In this document: positions 1-12,743 of the stretch, piece after piece
Layout: every line of letters begins with the position of its first letter
How positions within the stretch are numbered: position 1 is the stretch's first letter
Assembly (NCBI GenBank): GCA_029990175.1
Contig: JARKIP010000005.1
Location: 73,006,001 to 73,070,000 of the forward strand
Direction of reading: 5' to 3'
Length of the DNA stretch: 64,000 nt
From: Petunia secreta
Lineage: Eukaryota > Streptophyta > Magnoliopsida > Solanales > Solanaceae
Notes under the pieces: generated by a model
What the model saw: the letters and a program-made list of their open reading frames with translations, nothing else
Told to the model about the DNA's origin: nothing
Databases searched by the model: none
Translations under genes and position numbers: made by a program

Positions 1-826
1 AGTTCCTTGTGTTGTAGGTCCAACTTCGGAGGACGAGGAGGGCTTGATTTCGAGGACGAAATCTTCTCAAGAAGGGGAGGATGATGCAGCCCGATCACGT
101 GCTGATCAAGTGATCGATCCACCGAGGAGACCGATGACAAGAAGCCAAGCCAAGCTGCTGCACGATGTGCACGTTCACTTAGCCTGGCCGAAGGAAAACA
201 ATTGCTCCGAAGCTGAGTGGCCGAGCTCAAGAATCGAAGGCATTATCTTCAGATTTGAGCCCGAAGGCAATGTGACCGAGGACAATGAGCTCGAAGACAA
301 TTGAGCGTCCGAAGGCAACAAGTGTGTGTTCGAGCAGACAATCGAGAACCGAAGCCAAGGCTTACCGAAGTCAAAGTCTGCCGAACACATTTTAACTCAG
401 CCCTGCGTGGCTTATTTCTATTGGTCAACTGTGACCTATTTACTAGTTTACCCTTAGTATTTCCTATATAAACACTGTTTTCTTTCATTGTAAGTAGCTA
501 GTTTTTGAATATTGATGAATTGAATGAAAGTGCCGAGCACATTTCTTCTTGTCTCCGTCGTGAGCGAAACCCCGGTGAGGGCTTTTAAGGACTTGTGGCT
601 TTCGGTTAGTCCGATTGAACATTCCTCTTGATCATTCAGTTTGCAAGAGGCAATGTTCTCTTGAGGATTGTTGCATAGTATAGGTGATCCTTGTATCCCT
701 TTTGATTGAGCTTTGAGACAGGTTCCTCACTGTTCTTTCGAAAGAAGCAAGTTTTGTCTTGCTTTTATCTTTATCTTTATTGTTTGTTCTTCCGCGTTTG
801 TGCTAGCGACCCCTTCGGGAATTGCA
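1..826 (+). mobile_element. 3' end of a Ty3/gypsy retrotransposon (polyprotein tail plus LTR)
   Basis: The window opens inside an LTR element. Bases 44-304 encode a tail with the motif PMTRSQAK, typical of the C-terminus of plant gypsy polyproteins. A non-coding stretch follows that reads like an LTR: a TATA-like CTATATAAAC near 464-475, then a leader, ending near 826 in ...TTCGGGAATTGCA, a common LTR terminus form. The 5' part lies outside the window, so neither the second LTR nor the target duplication can be checked. The exact LTR start is not resolved. Confidence 0.5.
44..304 (+). pseudogene. Gypsy polyprotein C-terminal fragment
   Basis: An 86-codon open stretch, acidic and without a domain apart from the MTRSQAK-type motif at about residues 31-37. 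In intact elements this motif lies just after the integrase C-terminal region, in the last part of pol. The reading frame upstream is outside the window, so the ATG at 44 is probably internal rather than a real start. It is assigned to the retroelement, not to a host gene. Confidence 0.4.
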
Positions 827-2211
827 TTGCACCATCTTGTCATGTAGGATTTTTGCCTCAAACGTCTAAGCATATGCATCGGGCACACCCACTGCATGTG
901 GCTCACCCGCAAGTTCTCTATACAATTTTATGTAATTAACATTGTACATAGTTCAAAATTCCTTAACTAACCATTGACTCTTCAAAAGTACTTTTTATTA
1001 CAAATCAGAAGTTTAGGAATAGCAAGTTATTGAAGTTATAATATTGTACACTATCTGAAGAATCCTTTTATATGGAAATCTCTTCATTTATTAACTATTG
1101 CTAGATCTTGATTATTCAACGGCCAATATTTTTCTCTCAAATCTTAATTTCCTCAATATTGTTCTTTTTATGTACACGAGCTACCAAATTATATTTTAGT
1201 AGTAAAATGCTAGTCGAGTAACTACTTGTAAATAATTATTTATAGATTATACTTTTGATGTTTTGGTTGTTAAATCTATTATTTTTTTCGTGTCATCCAT
1301 TGTTTTATTACAATGTTTATATATTCAATATTTCATTTTATTTTATATTAAAACAAAATATGATTTGATGTTATTTTTCCATTTTATACTATTTTGAAAT
1401 AGTAAAATTTAAAGATCTAGGGGCTTACGCGGATAGCCGGATACGCCTCGTTTCGTCAGGTAAAACCACTTGCTCACGTTCCCCTTGCTAACCGCTGATT
1501 TTTTGGAGTATAAAGGACTGCATAGCAATTCATGATGGAACATTAGATAGTTATAACAAGTTTTTGTCCCACAGATAATGCAAGCCATTCTGCAAGTTTA
1601 TAGTATTCTGACAATGCAGCTAACAGAATAGTTCAGTCATACTTCGTTCCTGTCCAAAAACAAAAGCTGCTAAAGTTCATCAACGAGTGAAAATGCAGAG
1701 AATTAGAAACAACCAAAGACAATATTTCAATATTTAGGCAGGTAAAGTTCATCATTTTAGAGGCTTGAACCCACATAGAACTTAGAAGAATTGACTGGGA
1801 ATAAGAGCTAGAAGACAAAAGGGAAGAGAAAATCAGCTGTTAAAAAAACTCCTTTGCAAAAACTTGCTTTCATGGTTCATAAATTACAACTGTAGCCTGT
1901 TTGGCTTACACCCTAAAGGGAACTTTTTGATCTGTACAAACTATGACCAATGGTAATCCCCGTCCCAAAAATATCTACACTCCTAAACTGCAGACCAAAA
2001 CACCATCTTAGACATCAGGAACAATCATATATTCATGGCAAGGGACTTTGCAAAAATCATGTTCAGAGGTGAAAGAAGAGTCAGCTTTGTCAGGAAGTAA
2101 ATCTTGTAATCCATCTTTCTCCATTAGACCGAAAATAGCAGGCACTTGATCAGGCACTACAGTAGAGAATCTCTGGTACCACCGGAAGTATTTCTACCAA
2201 AATTTTTTGTC
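827..2211. other. Intergenic region and probable kinase 3' UTR
   Basis: AT-rich sequence without a supported gene. The part nearest 2211 should include the 3' UTR of the minus-strand kinase gene; no clear AATAAA on the minus strand fixes its end. A short GC-richer patch near 1420-1490 is unexplained. Confidence 0.4.
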
Positions 2212-5200
2212 TCAAGAAACAGTTCGCCCATAACAGATAGATGCTAAGTAAAGATTCTTCGCCCATTTCTCCTGCAGACAGCAATAGACAAAAGTTAGCT
2301 TAGGAAATAGTAGGCACACATGCGTGCACGCGGACACATGGATATATGGTTTTCAACAGAGAAAACTGGCCAATAGTTGGTGCAACCACCTTGACGTGAG
2401 TGGCGGGAAATACAGAGGTACGAAGTGTCTCTTGCATTTCTTCAGCAAATTTCCTTCTTGGTACACTTAGAACCAAAGCAGCTTGATCCTCTGTAGCTGC
2501 AACCGCTGTGATACGATAACCAGCATTCCACCTCTTATGGATCCCTTCGCTAGGATACAGAAAATCCAATTCCACCGTCTATACATTTATGAAAACACAT
2601 GAGTTGTCAAATATGAAAATATCATGACCCAAAGACCTTTAAAAAAAGAGAAATGGTTAAGACCTGATCAGAAAAACCAGCTCCACGAGACATAACAATT
2701 CCCCATCTACTTCCTGCAGTTGCCATGGCAGTAACATAGAAACCCTCCTTCCACTTTTTGTTTATCCACTTAAATGGAAAGGACTCACTGACTTTGTAAG
2801 ACTGCTGATGATATTGGGTACCTGATATTTACCACAAAATTAAATTGTCTTCTAAGTCACAGGAAAACGGAAGTAACAAACACATAGCAAGTCACAGAAG
2901 TTCCTCTAACCCTTTGACATGACAACTAAGGAGCTCCCATTGCTAGCTCCTGCTATTGCACTAATATAATAATTCATCTCCCATTGCTCCATAATCCATT
3001 CCTATATTCAAACAGAAGCACAGAGGATTAACCCAACCAAATTAGTAAAAAGATGAACCACATCCCAATCATGCATGAGTTTAACAGAGATGCGTATTAA
3101 AATGAGCACATATGCAACATAACTTCATCTGATATGCTTCAAGATTGATCACACACAATGCAAAATAAGAGACCTTGTGAAGAAAATGAGGTGACAATTT
3201 GTAAACTTGAGCAGTAAATCCAGTCCCTGCATCCATGATTAGAGCCCACAAATTCGAACTAGAGGCCACACTGCTGATAAATAGTCCATCCTCATTTCCT
3301 TTCTCAATATGCTGAGATAGCCTTGTATCAGCAACATTATAGTGATACCTGCAACGCGATGTTATAGTCACTTTATTTTTCCCACGCCTTAAAACATACA
3401 AATATTAGGGCAAAAGAGTACATACCTTTGCTTCATGGGGCGACGACCATTGTAAACACTGATCCATTGTGTTGCAGGCATTCCTATTCGTACCTTCTTC
3501 TTTGGTTGTTCATCATCATCTTCTTGCACTGTCAATCTGCCTCTCTTCTGTCCGACTTGATATATCAACTACACAGATCGAAAACGTATTAGAACAATTT
3601 AACTTCCCAGTAATTCAACCTTGGGAGCAGCCTGAAATTAATGAATATGCAAAATACCTTCTGTGCACCATCAGTGTTAATGGGCCTGATGGATGGATTT
3701 GGACATACTATTATATCAAATAGGGAGATATATTTAGCATAGTTGGGCTCCTCATCAAATTTCAAGTTCACAACGTACTCCACAAAGTGCCTAAATGGAG
3801 CAGGGCAGAGACAGCAAAGAGCTTCTGGAGAAGTTGCCATCTTTTTCTTACAGACAAGGAAACCTTTATTATCACCCTAGATGAAAAAATTTCATTATCA
3901 GAAAAAAGTAATTTCTGTAGAATCCAAAATATCGCTATTAACTAGAGAAAAATGCAAACCTGGTAACCCTGCCACGGCAACTTGCCTCGGAGAAGGAAAA
4001 TGAGTGTGTAAGCCAAAGATTCTAGATCATCCCTCCGGCTTCCAGTCCGTCCAAGGTGAGCATGCACACTAGCATACCTTACAGTTCCTCTGAGGCAGTG
4101 GTTTTCTCACTAGTTATTAAGTGCAGAATCCAAATGCAAAAATGAAGGACACCAAACATAAGGAGAAGGGAAATCAAACTATAGACTACTGTACCTAAAG
4201 ACATCAGGCCGCTGATCGTATTCAACATGTAGACCAGTTGAAGTATCACGCCACCTTGTTGCTGAAGCATTCAAGCAACATTGTGTTAATAGAACACAAT
4301 GAAGATTTCAAATGTATAGAGTTGAAAAGATCAACAAACATCTACAATTACTTCCAGAAAAGTCCAATCAATATTATACCTAATCCAAGGTCAACTAGAA
4401 ACAATTTTTTCTCGTCAGGAGTTCCAGGTGTACCAAGGAGAAAGTTTTCAGGCTTTACATCCCCATGCACATACCTGCAAAACAATCAGAAGCCAGAATG
4501 ACAACCCTTACTGAACCAATAGGCACCGTTTCCTTGAAACACTGGAATTTTGCACCTTTGTCAAAACTGAGAAATATCACTTTGAGTATAGCAGAATTAA
4601 TTCAACATTAAATGAATGCACAGACCTCAACACATAAACAGATGTAGTTGGAAAAAAAAATCTTATGACATGTAGTTAATGGAATCTACTTGTTACAACA
4701 AGATCACTTGATCGCTCTCTTCTAAAATGACCACAAAACAATTTCATCTGTACAGAGCCAAACTTCATGGATGTAAGCTATATCACGATACAGAGCAATC
4801 CACATGAAGTGAGATAACAGTCAATAATAGAAGAAACATATATTTACCCTCTAGAGTGCAACTTCTCTAGTATGGAGATTGCTTCAATGCCAATACACGC
4901 CACCATTTCAGTAGACATTCTGAAATTGACAAGATTAAAGATCCAACAGTTTGAGTTCCAGGAACCAGCATATGATACCAAAAGATAAGCTCTAGAATAC
5001 AGATAATAGAAAAATGATTTTACATCTGGGAATTCTTGCTCCACACATCCCATAAACTAGGACCAAGCATATCCATAACCTGCAATATTATAGGTAATCA
5101 GCTATATTATAATGGAGATCAGAAAAGAACTTGAAACGACAAAGAAAAAGAGATCACATACCATAATGTAATAATCACCTTGCCGTCCCTTATAATGAAC

Positions 5201-6527
5201 GTGTGGTATACCATGACTACCACCAAGGGTGCTATTGGAAAAAAGCAAAGGGCGTGAATTGTAAGAAAGATTCTTTATCAAGTATCAATAGTCAGATTAA
5301 GCAGATCTACTAATATACTGACAAAAATAATAATGAAGACTTACTTGTAGACCTGCCATTCATAAGGTGGTCCATAGTTACAACCTTTGCTGTTTCTGTG
5401 CTCCAATTTTAAGGCAACCTAGAACCATAAATGACAGTACAAGTCAATTCTTTTCATATCGAAGGGACTCTTCTCCAGCATATACAACACATAATGCAAA
5501 TAAATGCAAAAAAAGGCAATGTTCCACCTCTACAGCTCCAGAGCCAGTCCGTTCGTGAGGATTTTTCGTATTTATACGACGACCTACATATACTTGGCCA
5601 AATCCTCCTTTACCGAGCTTCCTCTCTAGCCTATAAGCTGGTGATCCACCAACCTGGACCTGTTACCCACACAATAAAATATTAAACTGTAACAACTCAA
5701 GTTGAATACTTCAATTAGAAACTAAAACAAAATAAAGTCCGACAAAAAAACAAGAATAGCAGCAACAAATTCTTCCATGTCGACAGCAATGTAGAAATTG
5801 GAATTCTGCCAAACACAGGAGCACTAATTTTTATCAGTCACAAAAGCAGTTTTATCCTAACAACCAACATTGATAACACCTAGCTCAATACTGCACTCCT
5901 CATCATATGAGATCTCAATCTCAAATCCCAACAGAAATAAAAGCATTTGGTGATTTCTTCCTACCTGTCCAAGCCTTGCTGGACAAAGTTACCCAATACA
6001 GATACTGGTGGGAGGTAACAGGTATCCGTAAAATTAGTCGATGTGCACGCGCTGGCTCGAACACCACGACTATGAAAAAAATGGGCAGTCCACATCACAG
6101 AATCTCCATTTTCATAGCTGAATTAACAGAACCTCGACATACACCACTCGGTGTTAATAATTTCTACGTTACGCTATCAAGTCACATTTAGCTATCGTAA
6201 CAAGTCTATAATATCATGCCATATGCTTTCAGCATTAAAACTCACACTTTTTCATATCATTCGAGTGACGTGATAGTGTAAAAATTATTTAAAACGTAAA
6301 CTCAAAATCGTTACCCTTTCAGGCAAAGGAGTAGTGTTGCCTTCTTCTTCTCCACCACCACAACCGCCGCTATTATCCATTTGCTTAGACGTCGTCGTTT
6401 TCTTCACATCATCATCATCCAGTTCTACAAAATGCACGGCGTCGTCGGTTTTCTTCTCCCTTAAAGACGGCGCGTGTGGTTTCGATGGCGGCGCGTTCGG
6501 TTTACGGCCACTACGCAGTAACGGCAT
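2212..6527 (-). CDS. MUT9-like / PPK protein kinase (casein kinase I group), 16 exons
   Basis: Sixteen exons splice with GT/AG borders into a 647-residue protein. Exons, in transcription order: 6527-6315, 5659-5528, 5418-5345, 5231-5162, 5079-5024, 4919-4848, 4474-4380, 4261-4195, 4089-3960, 3876-3658, 3568-3426, 3348-3174, 3001-2911, 2821-2664, 2578-2390, 2271-2212. The phases agree throughout (total 1944 bp). The kinase domain shows the Gly loop GKGGFG (about residues 87-92), the ATP lysine in VALKLE (K119), the catalytic loop HGDVKPEN (D211) and DLG in place of DFG (D234). The long C-terminal half is the conserved MLK/PPK tail ending in SICYGRTVS, with a basic patch PKKKVRIG. Known members are nuclear Ser/Thr kinases that phosphorylate histone H3 Thr3, cryptochrome 2 and PIF3 and bind evening-complex/phytochrome B assemblies. 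The short N-terminus (MPLLRSGRKP) recalls the MLK4/PPK1 branch, but the subgroup is inference. No break was seen. Confidence 0.93.
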
Positions 6528-6620
6528 AAAGTGACGGATGATAGAGTTGGTTCTAGAATGTTCTATTTATTCAAATAAAGGAAGGAAGGGATGTTTGAAG
6601 ATGGAGACAGTTATTCACCA

Positions 6621-6632
6621 CTATATATATGT
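6621..6632 (-). promoter_or_regulatory. Probable TATA box of the kinase gene
   Basis: A TATATATAG-type run on the minus strand lies about 95-105 bases upstream of the kinase ATG at 6527. That spacing fits a core promoter with a short 5' UTR. Sequence inspection only. Confidence 0.4.
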
Positions 6633-6922
6633 ATAAAAATATTAGGGTTTTTTATTTAATTTTTTGGAATTGTGGAGGGAAACGAAAGTGAAATTTTGGC
6701 TCCACACCAAATTGAGCTGTATCTACAGAAATAATGAAGAAAGACACAGTTGCGCTTCTTTTTTTTTGCAGTTATTTATTTGGATAAAAGTGTTGATATT
6801 GAAAAAGAATTGTTCTGATACATATTTGGTAAAAATATTCTTTTTCATGTTAAGATGATTAAAATATCCTCCAAATAAACAAAAAAAAATGGAATGATAA
6901 CGAGCCCGTTTGGGTGAGCTTA

Positions 6923-9399
6923 TCATCATATCATACTATTCTAAAATAGCCAATCACTATTAGCAAAATATAAAAGACCATTTTGCCCCTGCAGCAATAA
7001 AAATAAAAAATGAGTACTCAATTGAAAAATTTAATAAAATAGAGCAAAAAACAGAAACACACACAAATCTCAGCTTCGTAACTCCTCATCTGCCTAACTC
7101 TTCACGTACGCCTAAACTCATCAGAAACACACACGTACCTAAGCTTCCTTGCTCTACATAGGAACGGAAGAGCCTACTGTTCAATTTCAAGCATTTATAT
7201 TTGGCCCATTGAATCAAAAAATTATTCCTTCCATCGTCATTGCTTTGTATTCCAAATTGACTTCCGCCTGGTTTCTTTCTCAATATCCTATGTCTAACAG
7301 GTTAATTGGAATTACTGTGAGTGTTTCTCCCATCTTTTATTTTATCTTTGTTTCTTTATGTTACGTTATACAGTTTTTTGTGAAGACGTTTGTTTTTGTT
7401 CTACTGTGTCCATACCATTTTATTTGTGCTTTTGTTAGGTTGTATGAAATCACATATATATTTACCAAAAACTCCGTAAGTCTCCACTTTACTTGTCGTA
7501 GTTACATTATAGATATTATACTTCTTACAAATTTTGATTCCCTACCATTGGATCATATCAGGAAGGAGATGGGACAAAGCAACACTACAGTCCGCTATCA
7601 TTCTGATAAATGTATTGATTCCTACTACCCATTCCTCTTTTCCAAGTTTCATTTTAATTTTTTCCACATCTTATAAATGTCTCTTTGTTGAATTCTAACA
7701 TTTATCAGTGTATAAATAGATATATTTGTTTTACTTATAGGTATATATGAAGAAGCTCCAGATTTTGGACATGACATGGTTATTAAAAAAAAATGCAAGG
7801 CTCGAATATTTCAGAAAAGAGCAATCAATCTTGAGAAGAGAATTATTCAAAGGCAGAATTCAGATAGATATGGCTGAAGGTTATGGAGATGATAATATTG
7901 ATAAAAGAATTCTATTGCCATCATCGTCTATTAAAGCAGTCAAATTTCAAAAGAACGACATATCAAAATTTAATTGACAATGTGTTAGCTTAAATTTGTA
8001 ATTTATAACTAATTCAATTATTTTTCGAAGATGTATGTAGTATTTAGATTTAATTCTTTAAAAAAAATAGCGCTTGTTTGTTAATTTCTAAAATTAAAAA
8101 AATGGAATTTCTTTCATACATGATATGTTCTTGTGAAGAATAATAGTATATGAAATTGCTCCTCTCTTGAATTTGAAAGTACTTTAACAAAAGAATACTC
8201 AAAAACTTTTAGGAAATTAAATTGCATGTCATGGCTCACAAATTAAACAAGTATGAGGATTGAATTCCCTTATAGCATATATAAGAACATCTTCGTTAGA
8301 AATTTTCTTCAAGAAGTAGTGTTGCTCCATTGTCTCTTAAATTCGTTGGCAATAAATATTGTAAAGAATACAATTGCAACGGGTTAAAATGCATGCACTA
8401 CATAAAAACTCTTTTTGAAGGTTTGGAAAGAATGAAACTTAAAAAAGATGCATTTATTAAGGATAGACGTTTGCAAGAGTAGCCTTGATTTTTTTGGTTG
8501 ATAAGATAATCGATTAATCATATTATATAAGCAAAGATGTGTATTCATAATTTCATATACAAATTATATGTATGTTATTGTACATATGCTGCCATATGTG
8601 CAAGTTTAAAAAAAAAATTGAACAACTAAATGTCAGCGTAATTAGTAAAGATAACAAATAAATTTATTTCTAATAAAGATAATCAAAACAGAAAAGCAGA
8701 CCACCAACAAGCTTAATTCATTAATAGCCTCACTTAAACTTGGTCAAGTGGCCAGCCTTTAAGTACAAAAATAAGAATTTCTTGTGAATTACATTTTAAA
8801 ACTCAATAGTGAAACAATCTTTGCTAACAATAAATTCCTACACATATAAATTTAATTTGAACTTTAAGTTTGCTTTGTAATAAAGTTTAATAAAAAATGA
8901 AAAGACACATTAATTATAAAAAAAAGCACAAAGGTGGTACAATGAAGAATGCTAGTTTTGCAGCTTTTTGTTTTCTCGAATATGTATGAGCAATTAATTC
9001 ATACTTCCAAAATTGCAACCTTTCAAATTGTAATTAGTATACTTAATTTTGTTAGAAGAAATGGCATTCATCTTTAATCAATCTATCTCCCGAAGAAAAC
9101 CAACAAACATTAATAAATTGTTTAAACTGTTCAAGAGAACTATCAGATAATATTAAATTCTCATCAAACTCTTGCTTATATACGTGACCTTATGTTTCTC
9201 ATATTCATATTTAGATGATTTGTTATTGAACAATATTTAACAATAGGAAGATTCTGATTCAATTTAGTGCATATGACTACAAACTATAACTGTAACCAAA
9301 ATATTGCGCACACATTATACTATTATTTATTATTTATCTTTTCTATATTTTTTTATCATTAGTATGGGATACACGCGCAAAGCGCGTATCCAAAACTAG
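6923..9399 (+). mobile_element. Non-autonomous Helitron
   Basis: The 5' end starts TC after an A (6922|6923). The 3' end is CTAG (9396-9399) followed by T. A strong GC-rich hairpin (9367-9391, core CGCGC AAA GCGCG, 10 bp with a 2-nt bulge) stands 4 nt before CTAG. These are the hallmark Helitron termini, inserted between A and T. The 2477-bp body is AT-rich. It holds a remnant of the Helitron Rep protein (7741-7977) and a 175-codon open frame (7149-7676) of unknown, hydrophobic content that resembles no family I recognise. From 7978 to the 3' hairpin no coding sequence was seen. The 5' boundary could shift to another nearby TC, because several A|TC steps occur within 10 bases. Confidence 0.75.
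7741..7977 (+). pseudogene. Helitron Rep/helicase N-terminal fragment
   Basis: The peptide has the series LEYFRKEQSILRRELFKG, then DNIDKRILLPSSS. It resembles the segment just before and at the start of the Helitron-like N domain, where intact proteins read (R/K)(R/I/V)(I/V/L)LPSSF-GGPR. It begins after a possible intron acceptor (TTATAG|GT) and loses similarity right after LPSSS, so only about 70 residues remain. The fragment marks the carrier as a decayed Helitron derivative. Confidence 0.6.
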
Positions 9400-10052
9400 T
9401 AGCTTATAAGCCAAAAATAGTTTATAAGCAACTTTAGAAGTTAAAAAACTAACTTCTCCCTTTTGACTTTTTTAAGCACATAAAGGCTTGTAAGCGCATA
9501 AATTTTTGAGTTACCAAATATTTAATACTTGACTTATAAACTTATAAGCCATTTTGAGCTCGCCCAAACGGGCTCATATGCATCTGTTAGTGATGGTATT
9601 AGTGGAATTAAAAAAAAAAAAGTTATAAGTGATAAAAGTGCAAAACTATTAGCCAAACTAAAAAGGTCAAAAAGTCATAAGTTGGATTATGGCGTAATCA
9701 ATTTAATAATGACATGAAGAGAGAGTAACACGTACTAACCTTGTTATTTTTAAAGTATCAGGGTAAGTATTTTAAATTTTAGATCAGTTCCTAAATCCAA
9801 AATAGTTTAGTGCCACATATCAAATCACATGGCATCAAGTCAAATGAAATAGTCAATGAAATTATTCCATGTAATTGAAAATATGATTTGTCAAGTCAAA
9901 GTAACATGCCAATACAAATATGTCACGTGTGAAAGTGATAAATAGGTTCTTGGCTTCTAGCTATTCAATTAAGAGTTGATCAAAGATTGACTTGCAAAGT
10001 CAAACAGTCCAATCAAATTAAGTCAGAGGTTTGATTTTATCACAACTCTCCT

Positions 10053-10862
10053 ACTACAACAACAATAACGTATTCAGTGATATCCCCTCGAGGTGGGGAC
10101 TAAAGAGGGTGAGATATATGCAAACCTTACCCCCACCAAGGTAGAGAGGCTGTTTCTGATAGATCCTCAGCTAAAGCAAAGATATTTGAAAAAATGTTCA
10201 AGACAAAATGAGAAAGAACTAACGAAAATACTGACATAAAAGTTAAAAAGTATCCAAAGTAGATAGAAAACAACTATAGCTATGAAGGTACGGAATAAAA
10301 TAAACATATTATATATACGAGGGATACTAAAACTACTACTATGATAGGAAATGCTCTAACTATTATCTATCTTTCTACCCTAATCATCGACTCCACGCTT
10401 TTCTATCTAGGGTCATATCCTCAGTAATCTGGAGGTGAGGCATATCATATCTAATCACATCACTCCAATTCTTCTTCAGTCTACCTCTGCTTCTCTGAAT
10501 ACTTATCACTGACAACCTCTCACACCTCCTCATCGAGGCATTTGTACTCCTCTCCTTCACATGTTTGAACCATTGCAATCTTGTTTCTCGCATATTGTCC
10601 ACCACTGAAGCCACTCTCACCTTTTGGCGCATGACCTCGTTCCTTATCTTATCTATCCTAGTGCACCTACACATTTATCTAAGCATTCTCCTCCCTGCTA
10701 TGCTCAATTTTTGAATGTGTTTGTTCTTAATTGGCCAGCATTCTGCCTCATACAACAGAGCTGGTCTAGCAACCGCTTTATAGAACTTACCTTTTAGTTT
10801 ATGTGGCACTCTCTTATTACATAGGACACCAAAAGCGAGCCTCAACTTCATCCAACCTTCCC
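10053..10862 (-). mobile_element. RTE-type LINE, 5'-truncated copy 1
   Basis: On the minus strand the sequence encodes the C-terminal part of a plant RTE-like reverse transcriptase: pieces such as GKFYKAVARPALLY, the RRCERLSV / RGRLKKNW block, and ITEDMTLDRKAW. It ends in a (TTG)n-like tail near 10053-10070. The 5' end is cut within the RT domain near 10862. The open part is 96 codons (10384-10674), with frame breaks upstream. A 6-bp CCTACT on both sides may be what remains of a target duplication; that is weak. Confidence 0.75.
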
Positions 10863-10924
10863 TACTTGTAATTTATTGGGTACTCTTTAACTTTCGTGTC
10901 TTCATAACTCTCTATCTCAACCAC

Positions 10925-10932
10925 TATAAATA
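10925..10932 (+). promoter_or_regulatory. TATA box of the decayed gypsy LTR
   Basis: TATAAATA within CACTATAAATAGAG, upstream of a leader and gag fragment; the position fits an LTR promoter. Confidence 0.45.
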
Positions 10933-11710
10933 GAGAGCCCACTCAAGGCCAAAAGGGACACCACAATAAATTGAAGGAAGGTTAGAGAAGCTCTAAAGCA
11001 AAGCATCCAATGTCTTCAACTACGTCGGCGATCTACATTCATGTTCAAGTTCAATAACGGAGGCTATGATCTATGTCCCTATTCAAATTCAATGATGGAG
11101 GCTACAGTCTACATCCATGTTCAAGTTTAACGATGAAAGCTACAATATACATTCTTGTTCAAGTTTGATAATGGAGGACGCGATCTACGTCCCTGTTCAA
11201 GTTCGACAACGGAGGACACGACCTGCGTTCCCCTTCAAGTTCAAAAATGAAGGTTACTATCTACGACGAAGTTCAAATCAAGATTCGGCTAGCACGAGTC
11301 AAGATCATATATTCGTAGTAGTTGAATCTCAAATCTTGTTCCCAGCTGACACAATGTGTTTGTGACGATAACAAATTCAAATCAAGCTCTTGAATTAAAT
11401 CCAAGTCAAGCTCTTGAATCAAATATAAAGGCTAACAAGTTCAAGTTCAAAATCAAACTTTTGAGACCTTGTAGCGACGTTTGTGAGGAGAAGAATCAAA
11501 GCACGTCATTAACAGGACGTTTCATTAGTGAATCAAAATAGTGACATCCTAGATATTGTACCATGAATATTCTATCTATACAAATATATACTTTGTTACA
11601 CATTTTTCTTGTCTCGAATATTTCAGACTTTGCAATTTATTATTATAAATTTGGCACGCCCCGTCCACTCCACCTCTCATCCCTTATCTTCAAAGATCAA
11701 GAAAACTAAG

Positions 11711-12320
11711 ATGGTATCCATAGAAGAGCAACTTGCAATCTTGACTAAAGCAGACAAAAAGCATGACAAATGTGTGAAAGATCGAGATGCTCAAATTTCC
11801 AAGTTAGAATATAAGTTAGGTAGCGTTGCAGAGCGAGAATCAAGCCAAACATCTATGGAGCTTCCTGAAGAAAAATTAAAAATAGAGTCCTTCGCAAGGC
11901 GACGATATAGCCAATGAGATTCATGGGTCTTCAAAAGGTCTCATTCATGTTGATAAACTGAAGTACTTCATAATTGGGGCACTAAAAGATAAAGTGGAGC
12001 CACAAGCCAAATCTTTGCTCACGTATGAAAATCCTTACATGCGAAGAATTGATAACTTAAAGGTGCATGTTAGCTATCAACCTCCTACGCTTCAGCACTT
12101 CAACAACAAAGGAATTCCAAAACAATATGTATCACACTTAGTCGAGACGTGTTACGATGATCATCTTGTCAAACAGTTTGTTCGATCTATTGAAAGAATT
12201 GCTTTCGATTGGTACACATATCTCAAGCCTAGTTCTATTGATAGTTTGGAGTAACTTGAGCAAGAATTTCTCAACCGCTTTTATGGCACTAGGCATATTG
12301 TCAGCATGGCTGAAGTCGGG
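11711..12320 (+). pseudogene. Gypsy gag fragment, interrupted
   Basis: The leader is followed by MVSIEEQLAILTK. After a frame break there are gag blocks such as QYVSHLVETCYDD, LVKQFVRSIERIAFDWYTYL and EFLNRFYGTRHIVSMAEV. These match the retrotransposon gag domain of plant gypsy elements. Stop codons and shifts (for example the TAA after SLE near 12252) break it. The frame is cut at about 12316 by an inserted element and resumes after 12744 with SLDCKNYLSETSSID before decaying. It is not functional. Confidence 0.7.
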
Positions 12321-12743
12321 GGCGGACCCACCCACAGGCTACCGGTGTCATCCGACACTATTGAATCGAAAATTTTCGTTAAAAATACATATTATATCAC
12401 TAAGGAAAAACATAAATGTTTTCTATAAATAAAAAAATGACACCACTAGTAACAAACGCGGCGTAGCAGAGTTGGTCGAAGGGCGTGTTTTTTTACCCTT
12501 CTTTCCAGGGTTCGAATCCCACAAGCAGCGCTATGCCTGTTCGATTTTTTCTTTTTAAAACTAATTACGTCTGGCAAGGGTTACAAATTTTATTAATCCT
12601 ATACAAAATCAAATTTGGACCACTTAAACCTATTAGGCCAGAATCACAAAATTTAAAACTTCAATCCATTTAGAAATAGGATTACTAATTTGTTTGCTTC
12701 TTTATATTCTGACACCACTCATGAAAAATTATGCGTAAGCCAC
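12317..12743 (+). mobile_element. Small non-autonomous element with tRNA-like pol III boxes
   Basis: Flanked by a perfect 10-bp direct repeat TGGCTGAAGT (12307-12316 and 12744-12753), inside gag coding sequence. The left end GGGGCGGACCCACC resembles hAT-type MITEs of the Solanaceae. Internally an A box (TAGCAGAGTTG, 12464-12474) and a B box (GTTCGAATC, 12510-12518) are spaced as in a tRNA-derived SINE promoter. The terminal inverted repeat is not clear. SINE and hAT-MITE are both possible; the target duplication is the firm part. Confidence 0.6.

Larger units (their letters stand above)
6902..9575. mobile_element. Inverted-repeat DNA element split by a Helitron
   Basis: The left end, GAGCCCGTTTGGGTGAGCT (6902-6920), is an inverted match with two mismatches to the right end at 9557-9575. 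The right part, 9400-9575, is rich in CTTATAAGC motifs, as in many plant MITEs that begin with a GCCCGTTTGG core. Removing 6923-9399 joins ...GAGCTTA to TAGCTTATAAGCC, which gives a plausible short MITE of about 200 bp. No convincing target duplication was found, so the superfamily is left open. Confidence 0.55.

Noticed and set aside
12464..12540. Possible tRNA gene (A and B boxes)
   Set aside because: No cloverleaf with paired acceptor and anticodon stems could be drawn; it sits inside a transposed element with a target duplication.
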